A DNA stretch of 64,000 bases. Source: Thiotrichales bacterium (GTDB lineage Bacteria; Pseudomonadota; Gammaproteobacteria; Thiomicrospirales; Thiomicrospiraceae). The translations under genes were made by a program, and so were the position numbers. The stretch is from positions 152,111-216,110 of the forward strand of contig JAFGXP010000003.1 of NCBI GenBank assembly GCA_016936535.1, given 5' to 3'. Each line of letters starts with the position of its first letter. Positions within the stretch are counted from its first letter, which is position 1. Below are positions 45,994 through 58,217 of this stretch, one piece after another. The notes beneath the pieces are model-generated. The model was not told where the DNA came from and searched no databases. It saw only the letters and a list, made by a program, of their open reading frames with translations.

Positions 45994-48810
45994 ATGCTAG
46001 AAGAGATTGTGATTCGCGGGGCCAGAACCCACAACTTAAAAAACATCGACGTCAAGATTCCGCGCGATAAATTGGTGGTGATTACCGGTCTCTCCGGTTC
46101 AGGCAAGTCCTCCTTGGCTTTTGATACCATCTATGCCGAAGGTCAACGTCGCTATGTGGAATCGCTTTCTGCTTATGCCCGACAATTTTTATCGGTTATG
46201 GAAAAGCCCGATGTGGATCACATTGAAGGCCTTTCGCCGGCAATTTCAATTGAACAAAAATCCACTACCCACAACCCACGTTCTACCGTTGGGACCGTGA
46301 CCGAAATCCACGATTATCTTCGCTTGTTGTTTGCCCGCGTTGGAACCCCGCGTTGCCCCACACACGGTTGTGACCTGCAAGCGCAAACCGTGAGTCAAAT
46401 GGTTGACCACACGCTTTCATTGCCCGAAGGCAGCAAATGTTTACTCTTAGCGCCGGTCGTGCGAGGAAAGAAGGGCGAGCATCAAATCTTACTTTCTGAA
46501 CTGCAAGCACAAGGGTTTATTCGTGCCCGCATTAATGGCGAAATTTTTGAGCTTGATGGCCGGATTCAGCTCGATAAAAACAAAAAACACACGATAGAAG
46601 TCATAATCGATCGTTTCAAAGTCAGACCCGATCTCAAACAACGCTTAGCAGAGTCTTTTGAAACCGCCCTACGCTTGGCCGATGGCTTGGCACAGGTTGT
46701 ACCAATGGACGCAGAACAAGATTTTGCGCTCTTGTTTTCTGAAAAATTCGCCTGCCCGCATTGTGGTTATTCGGTTCCAGAGCTCGAACCCCGCCTGTTT
46801 TCTTTTAACAATCCGCACGGAGCCTGTCCAAGCTGTGACGGCCTTGGCGTAAAAGAAAGTTTTGAAGTAGAAAAAATCATCACGCACCCAGATTTGAGCC
46901 TGGCAGGCGGCGCGATTCGTGGCTGGGACCGCCGTCACAAGTACTATTATGATTTGCTCAAAGCGGTGGCGGATTTTTATCAGTTCGATATTGAAACACC
47001 CTGGCAGGCTCTCAGCCCTGCACATCAGCAGGTTATTTTGCAGGGCTCTGGGCGACAAGTTCTGCCCTTACCACACGGTAAATACAGCGAAGTGCGTCGC
47101 TTTGAAGGCGTTATTCCAAACATGGAACGGCGTTTTGCAGAAACCGAAAGCGGCGCAGTGCGTGAGGAGTTGCAGAAATATCGCAGCAGCAAGCCTTGCC
47201 CAAGTTGTCATGGCACCCGCCTCAATGAAGTGGCACGCCATGTCTTCATTCAAGAGCACACGCTGCCCCAATTAAGTGAGCTTCCTGTTGGAGAGCTGCA
47301 TCAAGTGTTTAGTCGCCTGCAACTGCCAGGCTCTAAAGGTGAAATCGCCGCTAAAATCATAAAAGAAGTGCATCAACGCCTAAGCTTTTTGGTGAATGTT
47401 GGGCTCAACTACCTCAGTCTAGGTCGCAGTGCCGATACCTTATCCGGAGGCGAAGCACAACGAATTCGTCTGGCATCACAAATCGGTGCCGGCTTGGTCG
47501 GTGTCATGTATGTACTCGATGAACCCTCAATTGGTTTGCACCAGCGCGACAATGACCGCTTATTAGCAACCCTGACGCATCTGCGCGACCTCGGTAATAC
47601 TGTCATTGTGGTTGAGCATGATGAAGATGCCATCCGCGCAGCAGACTTTGTACTCGACATAGGGCCAGGGGCGGGAATTCATGGCGGTCGTATCATGGCT
47701 CAAGGCACGCCGCAACAAATTATCGACAACCCAAGATCGCTAACCGGTCAGTTTCTCAAAGGCGCTCGGCAAATCGCGATTCCAAGCGAACGCCGTGCGC
47801 CCTCGGAAAAATGGCTTAAACTTTACGGTGCACATGGCAACAACCTACAAAAGGTCGATTTAAGCATCCCCTTAGGGTTACTGACCTGCATTACCGGTGT
47901 TTCCGGTTCCGGGAAATCCACCTTAATTAATGGCACACTATCGAAACTTGCCGCCAATCTTCTCAACAAAGCGGCTCACACTCCTGCGCCTTACCATAGT
48001 CATCAAGGCTTCGAACATTTGGATAAAGCCGTTAACATCGACCAGAGCGCTATCGGTCGAACGCCTCGCTCAAATCCCGCTACCTACACAGGTTTATTCA
48101 CGCCCATTCGAGAACTCCTGGCAGCAACTCCAGAAGCACGGACTCGTGGCTATACTCCGGGCCGGTTCAGTTTCAATGTGAAAGGAGGACGATGTGAAGC
48201 CTGTCAGGGAGATGGCGTTCTAAGGGTGGAAATGCATTTCCTTCCCGATGTCTATGTGCCGTGCGATGTTTGTCAAGGCCAACGCTATAACCGCGAAACC
48301 TTGCAGGTGCAGTATAAGGGCAAAAACATACATGATATTTTGCAGATGACCATTGAAGACGCCCGAGCGTTCTTTGATGCGATTCCCGTCCTCGCACGAA
48401 AATTACAAACATTGATTGAGGTGGGTCTTGGCTACATCAAACTCGGACAGAGTGCGACAACCTTATCGGGAGGCGAGGCCCAGCGCGTAAAGCTTGCTAA
48501 GGAGCTCTCGAAACGCGATACCGGCAACACACTGTATATACTTGATGAACCGACAACAGGTTTGCATTTCCATGATATTGAACTGCTGCTTAAAGTGATC
48601 CATCAACTGCGTGAGCATGGTAATAGCATTGTGATCATTGAACACAATTTGGATGTCATTAAAACGGCGGATTGGGTGGTTGATCTTGGCCCAGAAGGCG
48701 GCTCCGGTGGCGGACAAATTATTGCACAAGGTACACCTGAAGCCATTAGCCTGGAGCCAGAATCACATACCGGTCGCTATCTGAAAAAACTGCTGCCTGC
48801 GACCCTTTAA
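45994..48810 (+). CDS. uvrA: UvrABC excinuclease subunit A
   Basis: The 938-residue ATPase recognises DNA damage in nucleotide-excision repair. It has two ABC modules: [14 protein letters not shown] near 31-44 and [14 protein letters not shown] near 634-647, with LSGGEAQR signatures in both. Zinc-binding CxxC pairs are visible ([25 protein letters not shown]). With PhrB this gives both light-dependent and dark DNA repair. Confidence 0.98.
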   Translation: MLEEIVIRGARTHNLKNIDVKIPRDKLVVITGLSGSGKSSLAFDTIYAEGQRRYVESLSAYARQFLSVMEKPDVDHIEGLSPAISIEQKSTTHNPRSTVGTVTEIHDYLRLLFARVGTPRCPTHGCDLQAQTVSQMVDHTLSLPEGSKCLLLAPVVRGKKGEHQILLSELQAQGFIRARINGEIFELDGRIQLDKNKKHTIEVIIDRFKVRPDLKQRLAESFETALRLADGLAQVVPMDAEQDFALLFSEKFACPHCGYSVPELEPRLFSFNNPHGACPSCDGLGVKESFEVEKIITHPDLSLAGGAIRGWDRRHKYYYDLLKAVADFYQFDIETPWQALSPAHQQVILQGSGRQVLPLPHGKYSEVRRFEGVIPNMERRFAETESGAVREELQKYRSSKPCPSCHGTRLNEVARHVFIQEHTLPQLSELPVGELHQVFSRLQLPGSKGEIAAKIIKEVHQRLSFLVNVGLNYLSLGRSADTLSGGEAQRIRLASQIGAGLVGVMYVLDEPSIGLHQRDNDRLLATLTHLRDLGNTVIVVEHDEDAIRAADFVLDIGPGAGIHGGRIMAQGTPQQIIDNPRSLTGQFLKGARQIAIPSERRAPSEKWLKLYGAHGNNLQKVDLSIPLGLLTCITGVSGSGKSTLINGTLSKLAANLLNKAAHTPAPYHSHQGFEHLDKAVNIDQSAIGRTPRSNPATYTGLFTPIRELLAATPEARTRGYTPGRFSFNVKGGRCEACQGDGVLRVEMHFLPDVYVPCDVCQGQRYNRETLQVQYKGKNIHDILQMTIEDARAFFDAIPVLARKLQTLIEVGLGYIKLGQSATTLSGGEAQRVKLAKELSKRDTGNTLYILDEPTTGLHFHDIELLLKVIHQLREHGNSIVIIEHNLDVIKTADWVVDLGPEGGSGGGQIIAQGTPEAISLEPESHTGRYLKKLLPATL

Positions 48811-48814
48811 CGCC

Positions 48815-49540
48815 TTAACTCCCTGAACGGCTGGCCAAGTCAGTAATGACATAACCGGCCAACATTAGGCCAAAAATCCCTGGCATGTAACTTGCAGTAC
48901 CGTTTACTACTCGGCCGCGTGCGCCTTCGATTGCTTCCATCGGCCCGGGGGCGTTCGGAATTTCGCTTGAGAAAACCGTCATCACCCCTTTTTCGATGCG
49001 CTGCTTTTTAAGTCGTTGCCGCATATTTCGCGCTAAAGCGCAGCCATGCGTCTTTGAAATGTCCGCGAGCTGGATTTTAGAGGGATCAATGCGCCGTCCG
49101 GCCCCCATGCTAGAGACCACTTTTAAACCCAGCTGTTTCGCGGTGATTACGAAAGCGGCCTTACAGTTAAGACTGTCAATGGCGTCCACCACATAATCAA
49201 AACCAGGGGCAAGTAAAGCCTCCATATCTTCGGGACGGATAAACTGTTTACTTATATGAACCTTGCAGGCCGGATTAATATCCGCAATCCGTTCGGCCAT
49301 GACCTCGGCTTTATTGCGAGCTAAGGTACTGTTTAACGCAATGATTTGACGATTTTTATTCGAGGCACTCACGTTGTCATGATCAATCAGGGTCAATTCA
49401 CCGATGCCGGCACGGGCAAGCGCCTCGCACACAAAACCACCGACACCGCCCACTCCAGCTACCAAAACATGAGCAGAAGCCAAGCGTGCCATCGCTTCTG
49501 GGTCAAATACCAATAAACTGCGTTCAAAAAGGGGATCCAT
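48815..49540 (-). CDS. tcdA: tRNA threonylcarbamoyladenosine dehydratase
   Basis: TcdA (CsdL) cyclises t6A37 of tRNA to ct6A. The 241-residue E1-like enzyme has the nucleotide motif GVGGVGGFVCEAL and the activating DHDNVSASNKNRQ. It converges with uvrA, with four bases between the stops. Confidence 0.93.
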   Translation of the reverse strand: MDPLFERSLLVFDPEAMARLASAHVLVAGVGGVGGFVCEALARAGIGELTLIDHDNVSASNKNRQIIALNSTLARNKAEVMAERIADINPACKVHISKQFIRPEDMEALLAPGFDYVVDAIDSLNCKAAFVITAKQLGLKVVSSMGAGRRIDPSKIQLADISKTHGCALARNMRQRLKKQRIEKGVMTVFSSEIPNAPGPMEAIEGARGRVVNGTASYMPGIFGLMLAGYVITDLASRSGS

Positions 49541-49564
49541 CTACGACTCCTTTGCCAAGTAAGC

Positions 49565-50293
49565 TCAACCAAACACCTGTTCGGCATTATAGCGACAGTG
49601 TTGCAACACTTCATCCACACTCAAATCGGTTAGACGGGAAAGACATAAAGCAATTTCCGCTAAATCGCTCAGCGCTGCCATTTGCGAGCTCGGTAAAACA
49701 ACATTGGGAAAATCGGTTTCTAAAACCCAATGCTCCATTCCAAAAGATTGAACCATTTGCTGATAACGGCGAGCATTTTCTCGGCAAAGAGTAGCATTAA
49801 TGCCAATCTTAAAACCCAATTTCAAATAACGCGCAACTAAAGGAACCTCTGCACCTAAACCATGAATAACACCACGAACCGAATAGTCTGATAAACAAGA
49901 GAGAAGGTGTTGGTGCGCCTTGAGCACATGCACCGATATCGGTAATTTGTAAGCTTGTGCAAGTTTTAACTGATGCTCAAATACGGACAATTGGGCTTTT
50001 TCGGTTCCATGAAAAACAGGGCGAAAATCTAAACCAATCTCACCAATTGCACAGGGTGGCACGCGTTGAATCCAATCCTCAAGCAAATCTAAATCTTGAT
50101 CAGTAGCATTTTGAGCAAACCATGGATGAATGCCATAAGCCGTTTTAGCAAATGGAAAACGCTGGGCCAGGTTGTTAGCTAAAGGCCACTCAGCTGGTTG
50201 GGTCGTAACATTTAAAATAGGATAGTCGATTGCGGCAAGCTGAACATCAGAAGCCAAGAGAAGATGAGCATGAGTATCAAAATAAAGTGACAT
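49565..50293 (-). CDS. TatD-family metal-dependent hydrolase
   Basis: The 242-residue protein has the TatD metal motifs: FDTHAH at the N-terminus, GIHPWF, GEIGLDFRPVF, HVLKAHQ, VIHG, and ETDFPNV near the C-terminus. Members are nucleases or deoxyribonucleases; the sequence is divergent (VLKA in place of the usual xRxA) and could be the YjjV branch. It starts 24 bp upstream of tcdA. Confidence 0.82.
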   Translation of the reverse strand: MSLYFDTHAHLLLASDVQLAAIDYPILNVTTQPAEWPLANNLAQRFPFAKTAYGIHPWFAQNATDQDLDLLEDWIQRVPPCAIGEIGLDFRPVFHGTEKAQLSVFEHQLKLAQAYKLPISVHVLKAHQHLLSCLSDYSVRGVIHGLGAEVPLVARYLKLGFKIGINATLCRENARRYQQMVQSFGMEHWVLETDFPNVVLPSSQMAALSDLAEIALCLSRLTDLSVDEVLQHCRYNAEQVFG

Positions 50294-50320
50294 CAGCCTT
50301 AAACAATATCTTTGAACGAA

Positions 50321-50347
50321 AAAAAAGCCGGACTAGCCGGCTTTTTT
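50321..50347 (-). terminator. Terminator of the alpha operon
   Basis: A6-GCCGG (50321-50331) and CCGGC-T6 (50337-50347) around a 5-nt loop, directly after rplQ; it can act in both directions. Confidence 0.9.
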
Positions 50348-50354
50348 CTGCTGA

Positions 50355-50741
50355 TTACTCAGCGGCAGCACTGTTGTCGGCAACCGCACGGTCAACCAAC
50401 TCAACAATAGCCATAGGCGCATTATCACCAGGACGGTAACCACATTTTAAAATGCGGATGTACCCACCTGGACGACCTTGAAAACGTGGACCAAGATCGG
50501 TGAATAATTTACCTACTGCTGCTTTATCACCTAAACGAGCAAAGGCAGTACGGCGGTTGTGAACACTGTCAACTTTAGCCAGTGTAATCAAAGGCTCTGC
50601 AACTGAACGCAGTTCTTTCGCCTTAGCAACCGTGGTACGGATTACTTCATGTTCGATAAGTGAAGCAGACATGTTTTTAAACATTGCCTTACGGTGCGCA
50701 CTGTTACGATTTAACTTACGACCTGATTTACCATGACGCAT
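50355..50741 (-). CDS. rplQ: 50S ribosomal protein L17
   Basis: The 128-residue L17 begins [20 protein letters not shown] and lies last in the alpha operon, 15 bp after rpoA. The short Ala/Glu-rich C-terminal tail is common in gammaproteobacteria. Confidence 0.98.
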   Translation of the reverse strand: MRHGKSGRKLNRNSAHRKAMFKNMSASLIEHEVIRTTVAKAKELRSVAEPLITLAKVDSVHNRRTAFARLGDKAAVGKLFTDLGPRFQGRPGGYIRILKCGYRPGDNAPMAIVELVDRAVADNSAAAE

Positions 50742-50756
50742 GATAGCTTCCTTATA

Positions 50757-51734
50757 TTAAGATTCTTTGCTCACCAGACTTGCTGGCGGCCAGTTTTCCA
50801 GTTTGGTACCCAAGCTTAAACCTCTTTGCGCAAGAACATCTTTGATCTCTTGCAGCGATTTTTTGCCAAGGTTCGGCGTCTTCAGCAACTGCGGTTCAGC
50901 GCGCTGGACAAGATCACCGATATAGTAAATTTGTTCTGCTTTTAGACAGTTAGCGGAACGAACCGTTAACTCTAAATCATCCACAGGTTGTAAGAAAATA
51001 GGATCAAACTCATTTTCTTCTTCCTGAGGCGCTGCCACTTCCTTGTGCTTAAGATCAACAAAAGCATTCAACTGAAGGTGCAGAACGGTTGCGGCTTGCT
51101 TGATGGCATTTTCAGGATCTAAAGTTCCATCCGTCATCACATCAAAAATCAATTTATCAAGGTCAGTACGCTGTTCAACACGCGCGTTCTGAACTTCATA
51201 GCTCACCGTATGAACCGGAGAAAAACTTGCGTCTAAACGCAAAACACCAACTTGGCTGTCATTATCCGTTTGCGCCGCACGATAGCCCATGCCAGTCTCG
51301 ACGCGCAAAGTCATATTCAACTCCGCTCCATCCGAGAGGTGAGCGATGATGTGATCTGGGTTTGCAATTTCAACATCATGGTTGAGCGCAATATCAGAAG
51401 CACGAACAACAGCTGGACCTTTTTTATTCAAGGTCAAACGAGCACTATTGGTTGCGTTTAATTTGACCGCCACCTCTTTAAGGTTTAAGAGTATTTCTAA
51501 GACATCTTCTCTTACCCCTTCAATCGATGAGTATTCGTGTAAAACACCATCAATCTGGGCTTCTACGATCGCCGCACCCGGCATAGAGGACAACAAAATA
51601 CGACGCAACGCATTCCCTAGAGTGTGGCCAAAGCCGCGTTCAAGCGGCTCTAGCGTTACACGACTATGGAAAGGCGTTAGACGTTGAATATCGACCATAC
51701 GTGGTGTCAACAACTGTTCTAACATCTCTTGCAT
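50757..51734 (-). CDS. rpoA: RNA polymerase alpha subunit
   Basis: The 325-residue alpha has the dimerising N-terminal domain ([21 protein letters not shown]), a linker near 235, and the C-terminal domain ([39 protein letters not shown]) that touches UP elements and activators. Confidence 0.98.
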   Translation of the reverse strand: MQEMLEQLLTPRMVDIQRLTPFHSRVTLEPLERGFGHTLGNALRRILLSSMPGAAIVEAQIDGVLHEYSSIEGVREDVLEILLNLKEVAVKLNATNSARLTLNKKGPAVVRASDIALNHDVEIANPDHIIAHLSDGAELNMTLRVETGMGYRAAQTDNDSQVGVLRLDASFSPVHTVSYEVQNARVEQRTDLDKLIFDVMTDGTLDPENAIKQAATVLHLQLNAFVDLKHKEVAAPQEEENEFDPIFLQPVDDLELTVRSANCLKAEQIYYIGDLVQRAEPQLLKTPNLGKKSLQEIKDVLAQRGLSLGTKLENWPPASLVSKES

Positions 51735-51755
51735 CAGAGGTGATCTCCGTTTCTA

Positions 51756-52376
51756 TTACTTAGAGTAAAGCTCTACAATCAAGTTTTCTTGGATATCAGA
51801 AGACAAGTCAGAACGATCTGGAACATTTTTGAATGTACCTTGGAACGCTTTGCCATCCACTTCAACCCAGCTTACCAAACCAGCCTGTGCTTTCATTTCA
51901 AGAGCAGAAGCAATACGAGTTTGGTTGCGAGACTTCTCACGAATAGAAATCACATCACCTGCAGACACTTCATAAGACGGAATGTTGACTGCACTGCCAT
52001 TTACCAAAACAGACTTGTGAGAAACCAACTGACGCGCCTCTGCACGAGTGGCTGCAAAGCCCATACGGTAAACAACATTGTCTAAACGACTTTCAAGGAT
52101 CTGCAACAGGTTTACACCGGTTGAACCTTTACGACGATCAGCTTCTTTATAGTAAAGACGGAATTTCTTTTCTAGTACGCCGTACATACGACGCACTTTT
52201 TGTTTTTCACGTAACTGAGTACCGTATTCGGTAACCTTTTTACGTCCTGCACCGTGTACACCAGGCAACTGATCAATCTTACATTTTGATTCGATGCTGC
52301 GCACACCGCTTTTCAAAAATAGGTCAGTCCCTTCACGGCGGGCAAGTTTACACTTTGGACCAATATATCTAGCCAT
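51756..52376 (-). CDS. rpsD: 30S ribosomal protein S4
   Basis: The 206-residue S4 ([19 protein letters not shown]) is a primary 16S rRNA binder and, in E. coli, the translational repressor of the alpha operon. Confidence 0.98.
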   Translation of the reverse strand: MARYIGPKCKLARREGTDLFLKSGVRSIESKCKIDQLPGVHGAGRKKVTEYGTQLREKQKVRRMYGVLEKKFRLYYKEADRRKGSTGVNLLQILESRLDNVVYRMGFAATRAEARQLVSHKSVLVNGSAVNIPSYEVSAGDVISIREKSRNQTRIASALEMKAQAGLVSWVEVDGKAFQGTFKNVPDRSDLSSDIQENLIVELYSK

Positions 52377-52390
52377 GATTACCTCAAATA

Positions 52391-52780
52391 TTAAACGCGA
52401 CGTTTCTTAGGTGGGCGGCATCCATTGTGAGGAATCGGAGTTACATCAGAAATTGATGTAATCTTGAACCCTGCACTGTTAAGACCGCGTACTGCAGAAT
52501 CACGGCCAGGACCTGGACCTTTTACCAATACATCGACGTTCTTAACACCGTACTCATGAGCCAACTGCCCTGCTTTTTCAGCAGCAACCTGTGCAGCGAA
52601 CGGAGTACTCTTACGAGAACCACGGAAACCACTGCCACCAGATGTTGCCCAAGAAAGTGCATTACCTTGACGGTCTGTAATTGTTACAATCGTGTTGTTG
52701 AAGCTGGCGTGAATGTGCGCAACGGCATCGGTCACAACCTGTTTAACTTTCTTTTTAACACGCGAATTTGCTTTTGCCAT
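52391..52780 (-). CDS. rpsK: 30S ribosomal protein S11
   Basis: The 129-residue S11 ends [10 protein letters not shown] and contains the RNA-binding [17 protein letters not shown]. It lies between rpsM and rpsD in the usual order. Confidence 0.98.
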   Translation of the reverse strand: MAKANSRVKKKVKQVVTDAVAHIHASFNNTIVTITDRQGNALSWATSGGSGFRGSRKSTPFAAQVAAEKAGQLAHEYGVKNVDVLVKGPGPGRDSAVRGLNSAGFKITSISDVTPIPHNGCRPPKKRRV

Positions 52781-52799
52781 ATCTAATCTCGCTTATGCA

Positions 52800-53156
52800 T
52801 TATCGTTTAATAGGCTTAATTGGGCCTTTACGAGTACGTGCATTAGTTTTGGTACGTTGTCCACGCAGAGGTAGACTACGACGGTGACGAATACCACGAT
52901 AGCAACCCATGTCCATCAAACGCTTGATGTTCATTGAAACTTCACGACGAAGATCACCTTCAATCGTGTAATTCGTCACTTCATTACGAAGTGCTTCTAA
53001 CTGTTCTTCAGTTAGTTCTCGAACTTTCGCAGATGGCTCAATACCTGTAGCTTCGCAAATCTTTTTCGCAGAAGTTGAACCAATCCCGTAGATCGAAGTC
53101 AATCCAATAACAATGTGCTTGTTTACTGGAATGTTTACGCCGGCAATACGAGCCAT
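52800..53156 (-). CDS. rpsM: 30S ribosomal protein S13
   Basis: The 118-residue S13 ([19 protein letters not shown]) heads the alpha operon. rpmJ (L36), usually between secY and rpsM, is missing; only 85 bp separate the two genes. Confidence 0.98.
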   Translation of the reverse strand: MARIAGVNIPVNKHIVIGLTSIYGIGSTSAKKICEATGIEPSAKVRELTEEQLEALRNEVTNYTIEGDLRREVSMNIKRLMDMGCYRGIRHRRSLPLRGQRTKTNARTRKGPIKPIKR

Positions 53157-53189
53157 TTAGACGCTCCCTATAATTCCATCTACCGAAAA

Positions 53190-53207
53190 GCGTGCGATTA
53201 TACACGC
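53190..53207 (-). promoter_or_regulatory. Hairpin and TATAAT between secY and rpsM
   Basis: GCGTG (53190-53194) and CACGC (53203-53207) form a stem followed on the minus strand by TTTTC; the loop contains TATAAT (53197-53202). It could terminate the spc operon in part and hold an alpha-operon promoter (the -35 is weak). Confidence 0.45.
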
Positions 53208-53241
53208 CTTTCATTTTAAAAACCAGATAAAAAACCGTGGG

Positions 53242-54555
53242 TTATCTACCTTTTAATTTTGCCTTCTTCATCATGCCTTCATATTGGCTTGATTGCAGTT
53301 GAGCTTGAATTGCGGTCATAAAATCCATAACCACAATAACAATGATCAACAATGAAGTTCCCCCAAAATAGAAAGGAACGTTCCAGTAAAGAATTAAGAA
53401 TTCCGGTAGCAGGCACACCGCCGTAATGTAGATAGCCCCTGCCAAAGTTAAACGCCCCATAATTCCGTCAATATGACGCGCAGTTTGCGCACCAGGACGA
53501 ATCCCCGGAAGATAGGCGCCGGATTTTCTTAGGTTTTCTGCTGTTTCATTCGGATTAAAAACAATTGCCGTATAAAAGAAGCAGAAGAAAATAATTGCAA
53601 TCGCATAAAGCAGGACATACAAAGGTTGTCCCGGAGATAAGGTGGTCGCAATATCTTTTAACCAACCCATCCCTTCTGCCGAACCAAACCAACCACCAAT
53701 GGTTGCTGGGAACAGAATAATACTGGACGCGAAGATTGGGGGAATAACACCCGCCATGTTTAATTTAAGCGGTAAATGCGACTCCTGACCACCGTACAGG
53801 CGACGTCCGCGCATTTTTTGCGCATAGTGCACGGGAATACGGCGTTGGCCACGCTCAACAAAAACCACAAACGCAATAACTGCAGCAATCAAGGCTAAGA
53901 GGACAAATACCGTAATCGCATGAAGCGCACCTGTATTTACCTGCTCAAATGTACCACCAAGAGCACTTGGCAGACCTGCAACAATCCCTGCAAAAATAAT
54001 GAGTGAAATACCGTTACCGATACCACGCTCGGTAATTTGTTCACCCAACCACATCAAGAAAACGGTACCTGAAACCAAGGTCACAACCGCAGTGAGCTTG
54101 AATAAAAAGCCCGGATCAATAACCACCGGCATACCATTGATGTTTTGAGATTCGAGAGCAATCGCGACGCCTAAAGCTTGGAATGTCGCAAGTACTACCG
54201 TTCCCTGGCGAGTGTACTGAGTAATTTTGCGACGACCTTGTTCACCCTCTTTCTTGAGCTGTTCCAACTTAGGTGAAACAACCGTCAGAAGCTGCATAAT
54301 AATTGCAGCTGAGATGTAAGGCATAATCCCTAAAGCGAAGATGGATAAACGCTCAAGGGCACCACCTGAGAACATGTTAAACATGTCTAGAATGGTACCC
54401 TTTTGCTGTTCGAACATCGCTGCTAAGGCAATCGGATCAATTGACGGAACAGGAACGTGCGTGCCCAGACGGTAAACAATAATTGCCCCGAGAACAAAAA
54501 GAATTTTGTTTTTTAAGCTGCTCATTCCAGTTGATGCAATTGAACTGTTCATCAT
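53242..54555 (-). CDS. secY: Protein translocase subunit SecY
   Basis: The 437-residue channel protein has about ten membrane helices, the plug region VPSIDPIAL and the conserved [13 protein letters not shown] loop. Its ATG overlaps the rplO stop by one base. Confidence 0.98.
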   Translation of the reverse strand: MMNSSIASTGMSSLKNKILFVLGAIIVYRLGTHVPVPSIDPIALAAMFEQQKGTILDMFNMFSGGALERLSIFALGIMPYISAAIIMQLLTVVSPKLEQLKKEGEQGRRKITQYTRQGTVVLATFQALGVAIALESQNINGMPVVIDPGFLFKLTAVVTLVSGTVFLMWLGEQITERGIGNGISLIIFAGIVAGLPSALGGTFEQVNTGALHAITVFVLLALIAAVIAFVVFVERGQRRIPVHYAQKMRGRRLYGGQESHLPLKLNMAGVIPPIFASSIILFPATIGGWFGSAEGMGWLKDIATTLSPGQPLYVLLYAIAIIFFCFFYTAIVFNPNETAENLRKSGAYLPGIRPGAQTARHIDGIMGRLTLAGAIYITAVCLLPEFLILYWNVPFYFGGTSLLIIVIVVMDFMTAIQAQLQSSQYEGMMKKAKLKGR

Positions 54556-54989
54556 TACGCTTCTACAGTGCCGCCAGCCGCTTCAATCGCAGCTTTTGCA
54601 GAAGCAGTTGAACGTAGACCAGAAGTTTTAACTGCTTTCGTCAGTTCACCTGAGTTCACAATTTTCACTTCTTTGATTTTTTCGCCGATCAAATCTGCTG
54701 CCTTGAGAGTAGCAATATCAATCACTTCCGCATCAAGCTTACAAAGGGTGTCTAAACGCACTTCCGTAACAAACTCAGCTTTACGTGAAGTAAAACCAAC
54801 TTTAGGAAGACGTCTTTGCAAAGGCATCTGACCACCTTCAAAGCCGATACGAGGCATACCGCCAGAACGAGACTTCTGTCCCTTATGACCGCGACCACCC
54901 ATTTTACCTAAGCCAGAACCCTGACCACGACCTACGCGTTTCGCAACTTTTTTAGCGCCATCCGCTGGTTTTAAAGTATTTAGTTGCAT
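54555..54989 (-). CDS. rplO: 50S ribosomal protein L15
   Basis: The 144-residue L15 starts [14 protein letters not shown] at 54989; an upstream in-frame extension overlaps rpmD and is not conserved. [20 protein letters not shown] is typical. Confidence 0.97.
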   Translation of the reverse strand: MQLNTLKPADGAKKVAKRVGRGQGSGLGKMGGRGHKGQKSRSGGMPRIGFEGGQMPLQRRLPKVGFTSRKAEFVTEVRLDTLCKLDAEVIDIATLKAADLIGEKIKEVKIVNSGELTKAVKTSGLRSTASAKAAIEAAGGTVEA

Positions 54990-54990
54990 C

Positions 54991-55176
54991 TTATGCTTCC
55001 TCAACTTTAAGCAAATAGGAAACCTTATTGACCATACCACGGTTAGCAGGAGTATCAATAACGCTTACAGTTTGGTGCATTCTTCTTAGACCAAGACCAG
55101 ATACGCACGATTTGTGCGCTGGTAAACGCCCAATTGGGCTTTTTACCAACGTCAATTTGATTTTTTTATCTGACAT
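54991..55176 (-). CDS. rpmD: 50S ribosomal protein L30
   Basis: The 61-residue L30 starts [16 protein letters not shown] at 55176, 7 nt after AGGTGA in the rpsE end; an ATG three codons upstream is less likely. Confidence 0.96.
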   Translation of the reverse strand: MSDKKIKLTLVKSPIGRLPAHKSCVSGLGLRRMHQTVSVIDTPANRGMVNKVSYLLKVEEA

Positions 55177-55177
55177 C

Positions 55178-55687
55178 TTACTCACCTACAATTTCTTGAA
55201 GTGTCTTGCCACGCTTAGCGGCAATACGCTCAGGGCTGCTGATTGAGGTCAAAGCATTCACGGTTGAACGAACTACGTTTACTGGACGCGTAGTACCAAC
55301 ACACTTACAAAGTACGTTGTGAACCCCAGCCGCTTCCAGAACAGCACGCATCGCACCACCGGCAATAACCCCAGTACCCTCAGAAGCAGGAAGCATAACA
55401 ATGTTTGCTGCACCTTGCTTATAGTTAATTGGGTACTGGATAGTGCCATTATTCAATGACACCGATTTCATATTGCGGCGTGCTTTTTCCATGGCTTTTT
55501 TAATTGCAACAGGAACTTCGTTCGCTTTACCACTGCCATAGCCAACTTTACCTTCTCCATCACCTACAACGGCTAATGCAGAGAATGCAAAAATACGACC
55601 ACCCTTAACCACTTTAGCAACACGGCGGATACCAACCAGTTTTTCGATCAGACCATCTTGGCCGTCTTGTAATTCATGTGAAGACAT
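55178..55687 (-). CDS. rpsE: 30S ribosomal protein S5
   Basis: The 169-residue S5 has the double-stranded RNA-binding N-terminal domain and [20 protein letters not shown]. It acts in decoding fidelity. Confidence 0.98.
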   Translation of the reverse strand: MSSHELQDGQDGLIEKLVGIRRVAKVVKGGRIFAFSALAVVGDGEGKVGYGSGKANEVPVAIKKAMEKARRNMKSVSLNNGTIQYPINYKQGAANIVMLPASEGTGVIAGGAMRAVLEAAGVHNVLCKCVGTTRPVNVVRSTVNALTSISSPERIAAKRGKTLQEIVGE

Positions 55688-55699
55688 ATTTTCCTTCCT

Positions 55700-56053
55700 T
55701 TAAAATTCAAGACCGTTTTCACGGGCTGACTCAGCTAACTGTTGAACACGACCATGGTACTTGAAACCAGAACGGTCAAAAGCCACCTTAGTAACGCCAG
55801 CCGCTTTGGCTTTTTCTGCAACCGCTTTACCAACGACTGCCGCTGCAGTTTTGTTAGAGCCATTGCTGATTTGAGATTTAACATCCGCTTGTACAGTAGA
55901 GCTAGAAGCAACAACCGTTAGACCATCGGCAGAAATAACTTGGGCATAAATGTGCTGAGTAGTACGGTGTACACACAGACGAGCCATTTTTAATTCTGCA
56001 ATCTTGGCACGAGTTTTCTTAGCTCTACGAAGACGGGCTGATTTCTTATCCAT
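55700..56053 (-). CDS. rplR: 50S ribosomal protein L18
   Basis: The 117-residue L18 ([18 protein letters not shown]; ending SARENGLEF) binds 5S rRNA. Confidence 0.98.
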   Translation of the reverse strand: MDKKSARLRRAKKTRAKIAELKMARLCVHRTTQHIYAQVISADGLTVVASSSTVQADVKSQISNGSNKTAAAVVGKAVAEKAKAAGVTKVAFDRSGFKYHGRVQQLAESARENGLEF

Positions 56054-56067
56054 ACTTACTTCCAGCC

Positions 56068-56601
56068 TTATTTCTTCTTAGCTTCTTTACGTAAAATGCG
56101 CTCATCAGAGTACTTCACACCCTTACCTTTATAAGGTTCAGGTGGGCGGTAACCACGGATTTCCGCAGCTACTTGGCCAACAACTTGTTTGTTCGCGCCT
56201 TTTACAACAATTTCTGTTTGCGTTGGAGTTTCAACGGTAATCCCTTCTGGGATTGCGTGCTCAACAGGGTGTGAAAAACCTAAAGTCAGGTTCAACACTT
56301 TGCCTTGAGCGGCCGCACGGTAACCAACACCCACTAACTGTAGGCGTTTTTCAAAACCGTTCGTTACACCAATAACCATGTTATTGATGGTTGCACGAGC
56401 TGTACCAGCTTGTGCCCAACCATCCGCAAAACCTTCATTTGGTGCGCAGACAACCTTGCCATCATCAACTGCAATTTTCACTGCTTTGTTGAACGTCTGG
56501 CTTAGTGACGCTTTTGCACCTTTAACGGTAACTGTATTACCCTCTACTTTCACTTCAACGCCAGCAGGTAGGTTAACAGCAGCCTTTGCAATTCTAGACA
56601 T
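56068..56601 (-). CDS. rplF: 50S ribosomal protein L6
   Basis: The 177-residue L6 has the two repeated L6 domains and ends [18 protein letters not shown] plus a basic tail. Confidence 0.98.
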   Translation of the reverse strand: MSRIAKAAVNLPAGVEVKVEGNTVTVKGAKASLSQTFNKAVKIAVDDGKVVCAPNEGFADGWAQAGTARATINNMVIGVTNGFEKRLQLVGVGYRAAAQGKVLNLTLGFSHPVEHAIPEGITVETPTQTEIVVKGANKQVVGQVAAEIRGYRPPEPYKGKGVKYSDERILRKEAKKK

Positions 56602-56612
56602 AATTTAAATCC

Positions 56613-57008
56613 TTATGCTACGTAGCAAACAACTTCGCCACCAATTCCAGCAGAACGTGCTTGGTGGTCAGTCATAATACCCTTTGATGTTGAAATAACA
56701 GCGATACCAAGACCGCCAATAACTTTAGGTAACTCGTCTTTGTTTTTGTAAACGCGCAGACCAGGACGGCTTACACGCTTTACCATTTCGATTACCGGCT
56801 TGCCTTCGAAATATTTAAGATCGATTGACAATTCAGGCTTTCCGCCATTTTCACTTACGCTGAAAGAGGCAACATAACCTTCATCCGTTAATACTTTAGC
56901 AACCGCTGCTTTAACTTTTGAAGAAGGCATAACCACGCTAGCGTGACCAGCCAATTGACCGTTACGGATACGCGTTAACATATCAGCGATTGGATCAGAC
57001 ATACTCAT
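56613..57008 (-). CDS. rpsH: 30S ribosomal protein S8
   Basis: The 131-residue S8 begins [18 protein letters not shown]. In E. coli it represses the spc operon at rplE mRNA. Confidence 0.98.
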   Translation of the reverse strand: MSMSDPIADMLTRIRNGQLAGHASVVMPSSKVKAAVAKVLTDEGYVASFSVSENGGKPELSIDLKYFEGKPVIEMVKRVSRPGLRVYKNKDELPKVIGGLGIAVISTSKGIMTDHQARSAGIGGEVVCYVA

Positions 57009-57020
57009 AGATATTTATCC

Positions 57021-57326
57021 TTACCAACTAGCTTTTCTTAATCCAGGAACATCGCCTTGCATCGCCAATTGACGCAACATGTTACGCGATAATCCAAACT
57101 TTCTATACACACCGTGTGGACGGCCAGTAATACGACAGCGACGTTGCTGACGAACTGGAGAACCATCACGTGGTAATTTGCTTAGTGCATCTACTGCATC
57201 CATACGCGCGTCATAGTCGCTGTTAGGATCAGAGATAATTTTTTTGAGCTCAGCGCGCTTGGCAGCAAACTTCTCTACCAATTTGGTGCGTTTGGTTTCG
57301 CGAGCAATCATCGATAGCTTAGCCAT
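57021..57326 (-). CDS. rpsN: 30S ribosomal protein S14, zinc-free form
   Basis: The 101-residue long form ([17 protein letters not shown]) lacks the CxxC zinc motifs of the short form and ends GLRKASW. Confidence 0.97.
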   Translation of the reverse strand: MAKLSMIARETKRTKLVEKFAAKRAELKKIISDPNSDYDARMDAVDALSKLPRDGSPVRQQRRCRITGRPHGVYRKFGLSRNMLRQLAMQGDVPGLRKASW

Positions 57327-57338
57327 TCAACGTTCCTC

Positions 57339-57878
57339 TTATTTCTTAAATGGGAAATTAAAGGCTTCTAAAAGCGCTTTCGCTTCATCGTTTGTCTTAG
57401 CAGAAGTCGCGAAGTTGATATCCATACCACGCACTTTATCTACTTTTTCAAATTCGATTTCAGGGAAAATAATTTGCTCTTTTAGACCCATTGAGTAGTT
57501 ACCACGACCGTCAAACCCTTTAGCGTTAACGCCACGGAAGTCACGTACGCGAGGAAGCGCGATATTGACTAGACGATCTAGGAACTCATACATACGCTCG
57601 CCACGAAGCGTCACTTTACAACCCAAAGGATAACCTTCGCGCACTTTAAAGCTTGCAACTGACTTACGAGCAATGGTGCGAACTGCTTTCTGACCAGAAA
57701 TCGCTTCCATATCCGCCACAGCGTTGTCTAAAAGTTTTTTGTCACCGATTGCTTCGCCCACACCCATGTTAATGGTGATTTTTTGAATCTTTGGGACTTC
57801 CATCGGAGATTTGTAACCAAACTGCTCCATCAATTTAGGAACAACTTGCTCTTTATAATAAGATTGTAGTCTTGCCAT
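57339..57878 (-). CDS. rplE: 50S ribosomal protein L5
   Basis: The 179-residue L5 ([29 protein letters not shown]) binds 5S rRNA and contacts P-site tRNA. Confidence 0.98.
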   Translation of the reverse strand: MARLQSYYKEQVVPKLMEQFGYKSPMEVPKIQKITINMGVGEAIGDKKLLDNAVADMEAISGQKAVRTIARKSVASFKVREGYPLGCKVTLRGERMYEFLDRLVNIALPRVRDFRGVNAKGFDGRGNYSMGLKEQIIFPEIEFEKVDKVRGMDINFATSAKTNDEAKALLEAFNFPFKK

Positions 57879-57892
57879 TTCTCTACCCTTTA

Positions 57893-58207
57893 TTAAGCGT
57901 CAACCGCTTTACCAGTGGATTTAAAGAAACGGACCTTAGTTTCACCATCAACACGGAAGCCAACGCGATCAGCTTTGTTGGTTTCAGGATTGACTAGAGC
58001 CACATTTGACGAATCGATTGGCATCTCTTTTGAAACCACGCCACCTTGCACACCACTCATTGGGTTCGCTTTAGTGTGTTTTTTCACTAGATTAATACCA
58101 TCGACTAATACTTTTCCGTTTGCCAACACAGAAGAAATCGACCCGCGCTTTCCTTTGTCTTTACCGGCAATGACGATTACCTCGTCACCTTTTTTCAAAC
58201 GATTCAT
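57893..58207 (-). CDS. rplX: 50S ribosomal protein L24
   Basis: The 104-residue L24 has the KOW motif [18 protein letters not shown] and is an early 50S assembly protein. Confidence 0.98.
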   Translation of the reverse strand: MNRLKKGDEVIVIAGKDKGKRGSISSVLANGKVLVDGINLVKKHTKANPMSGVQGGVVSKEMPIDSSNVALVNPETNKADRVGFRVDGETKVRFFKSTGKAVDA

Positions 58208-58217
58208 TACTTCTTCC

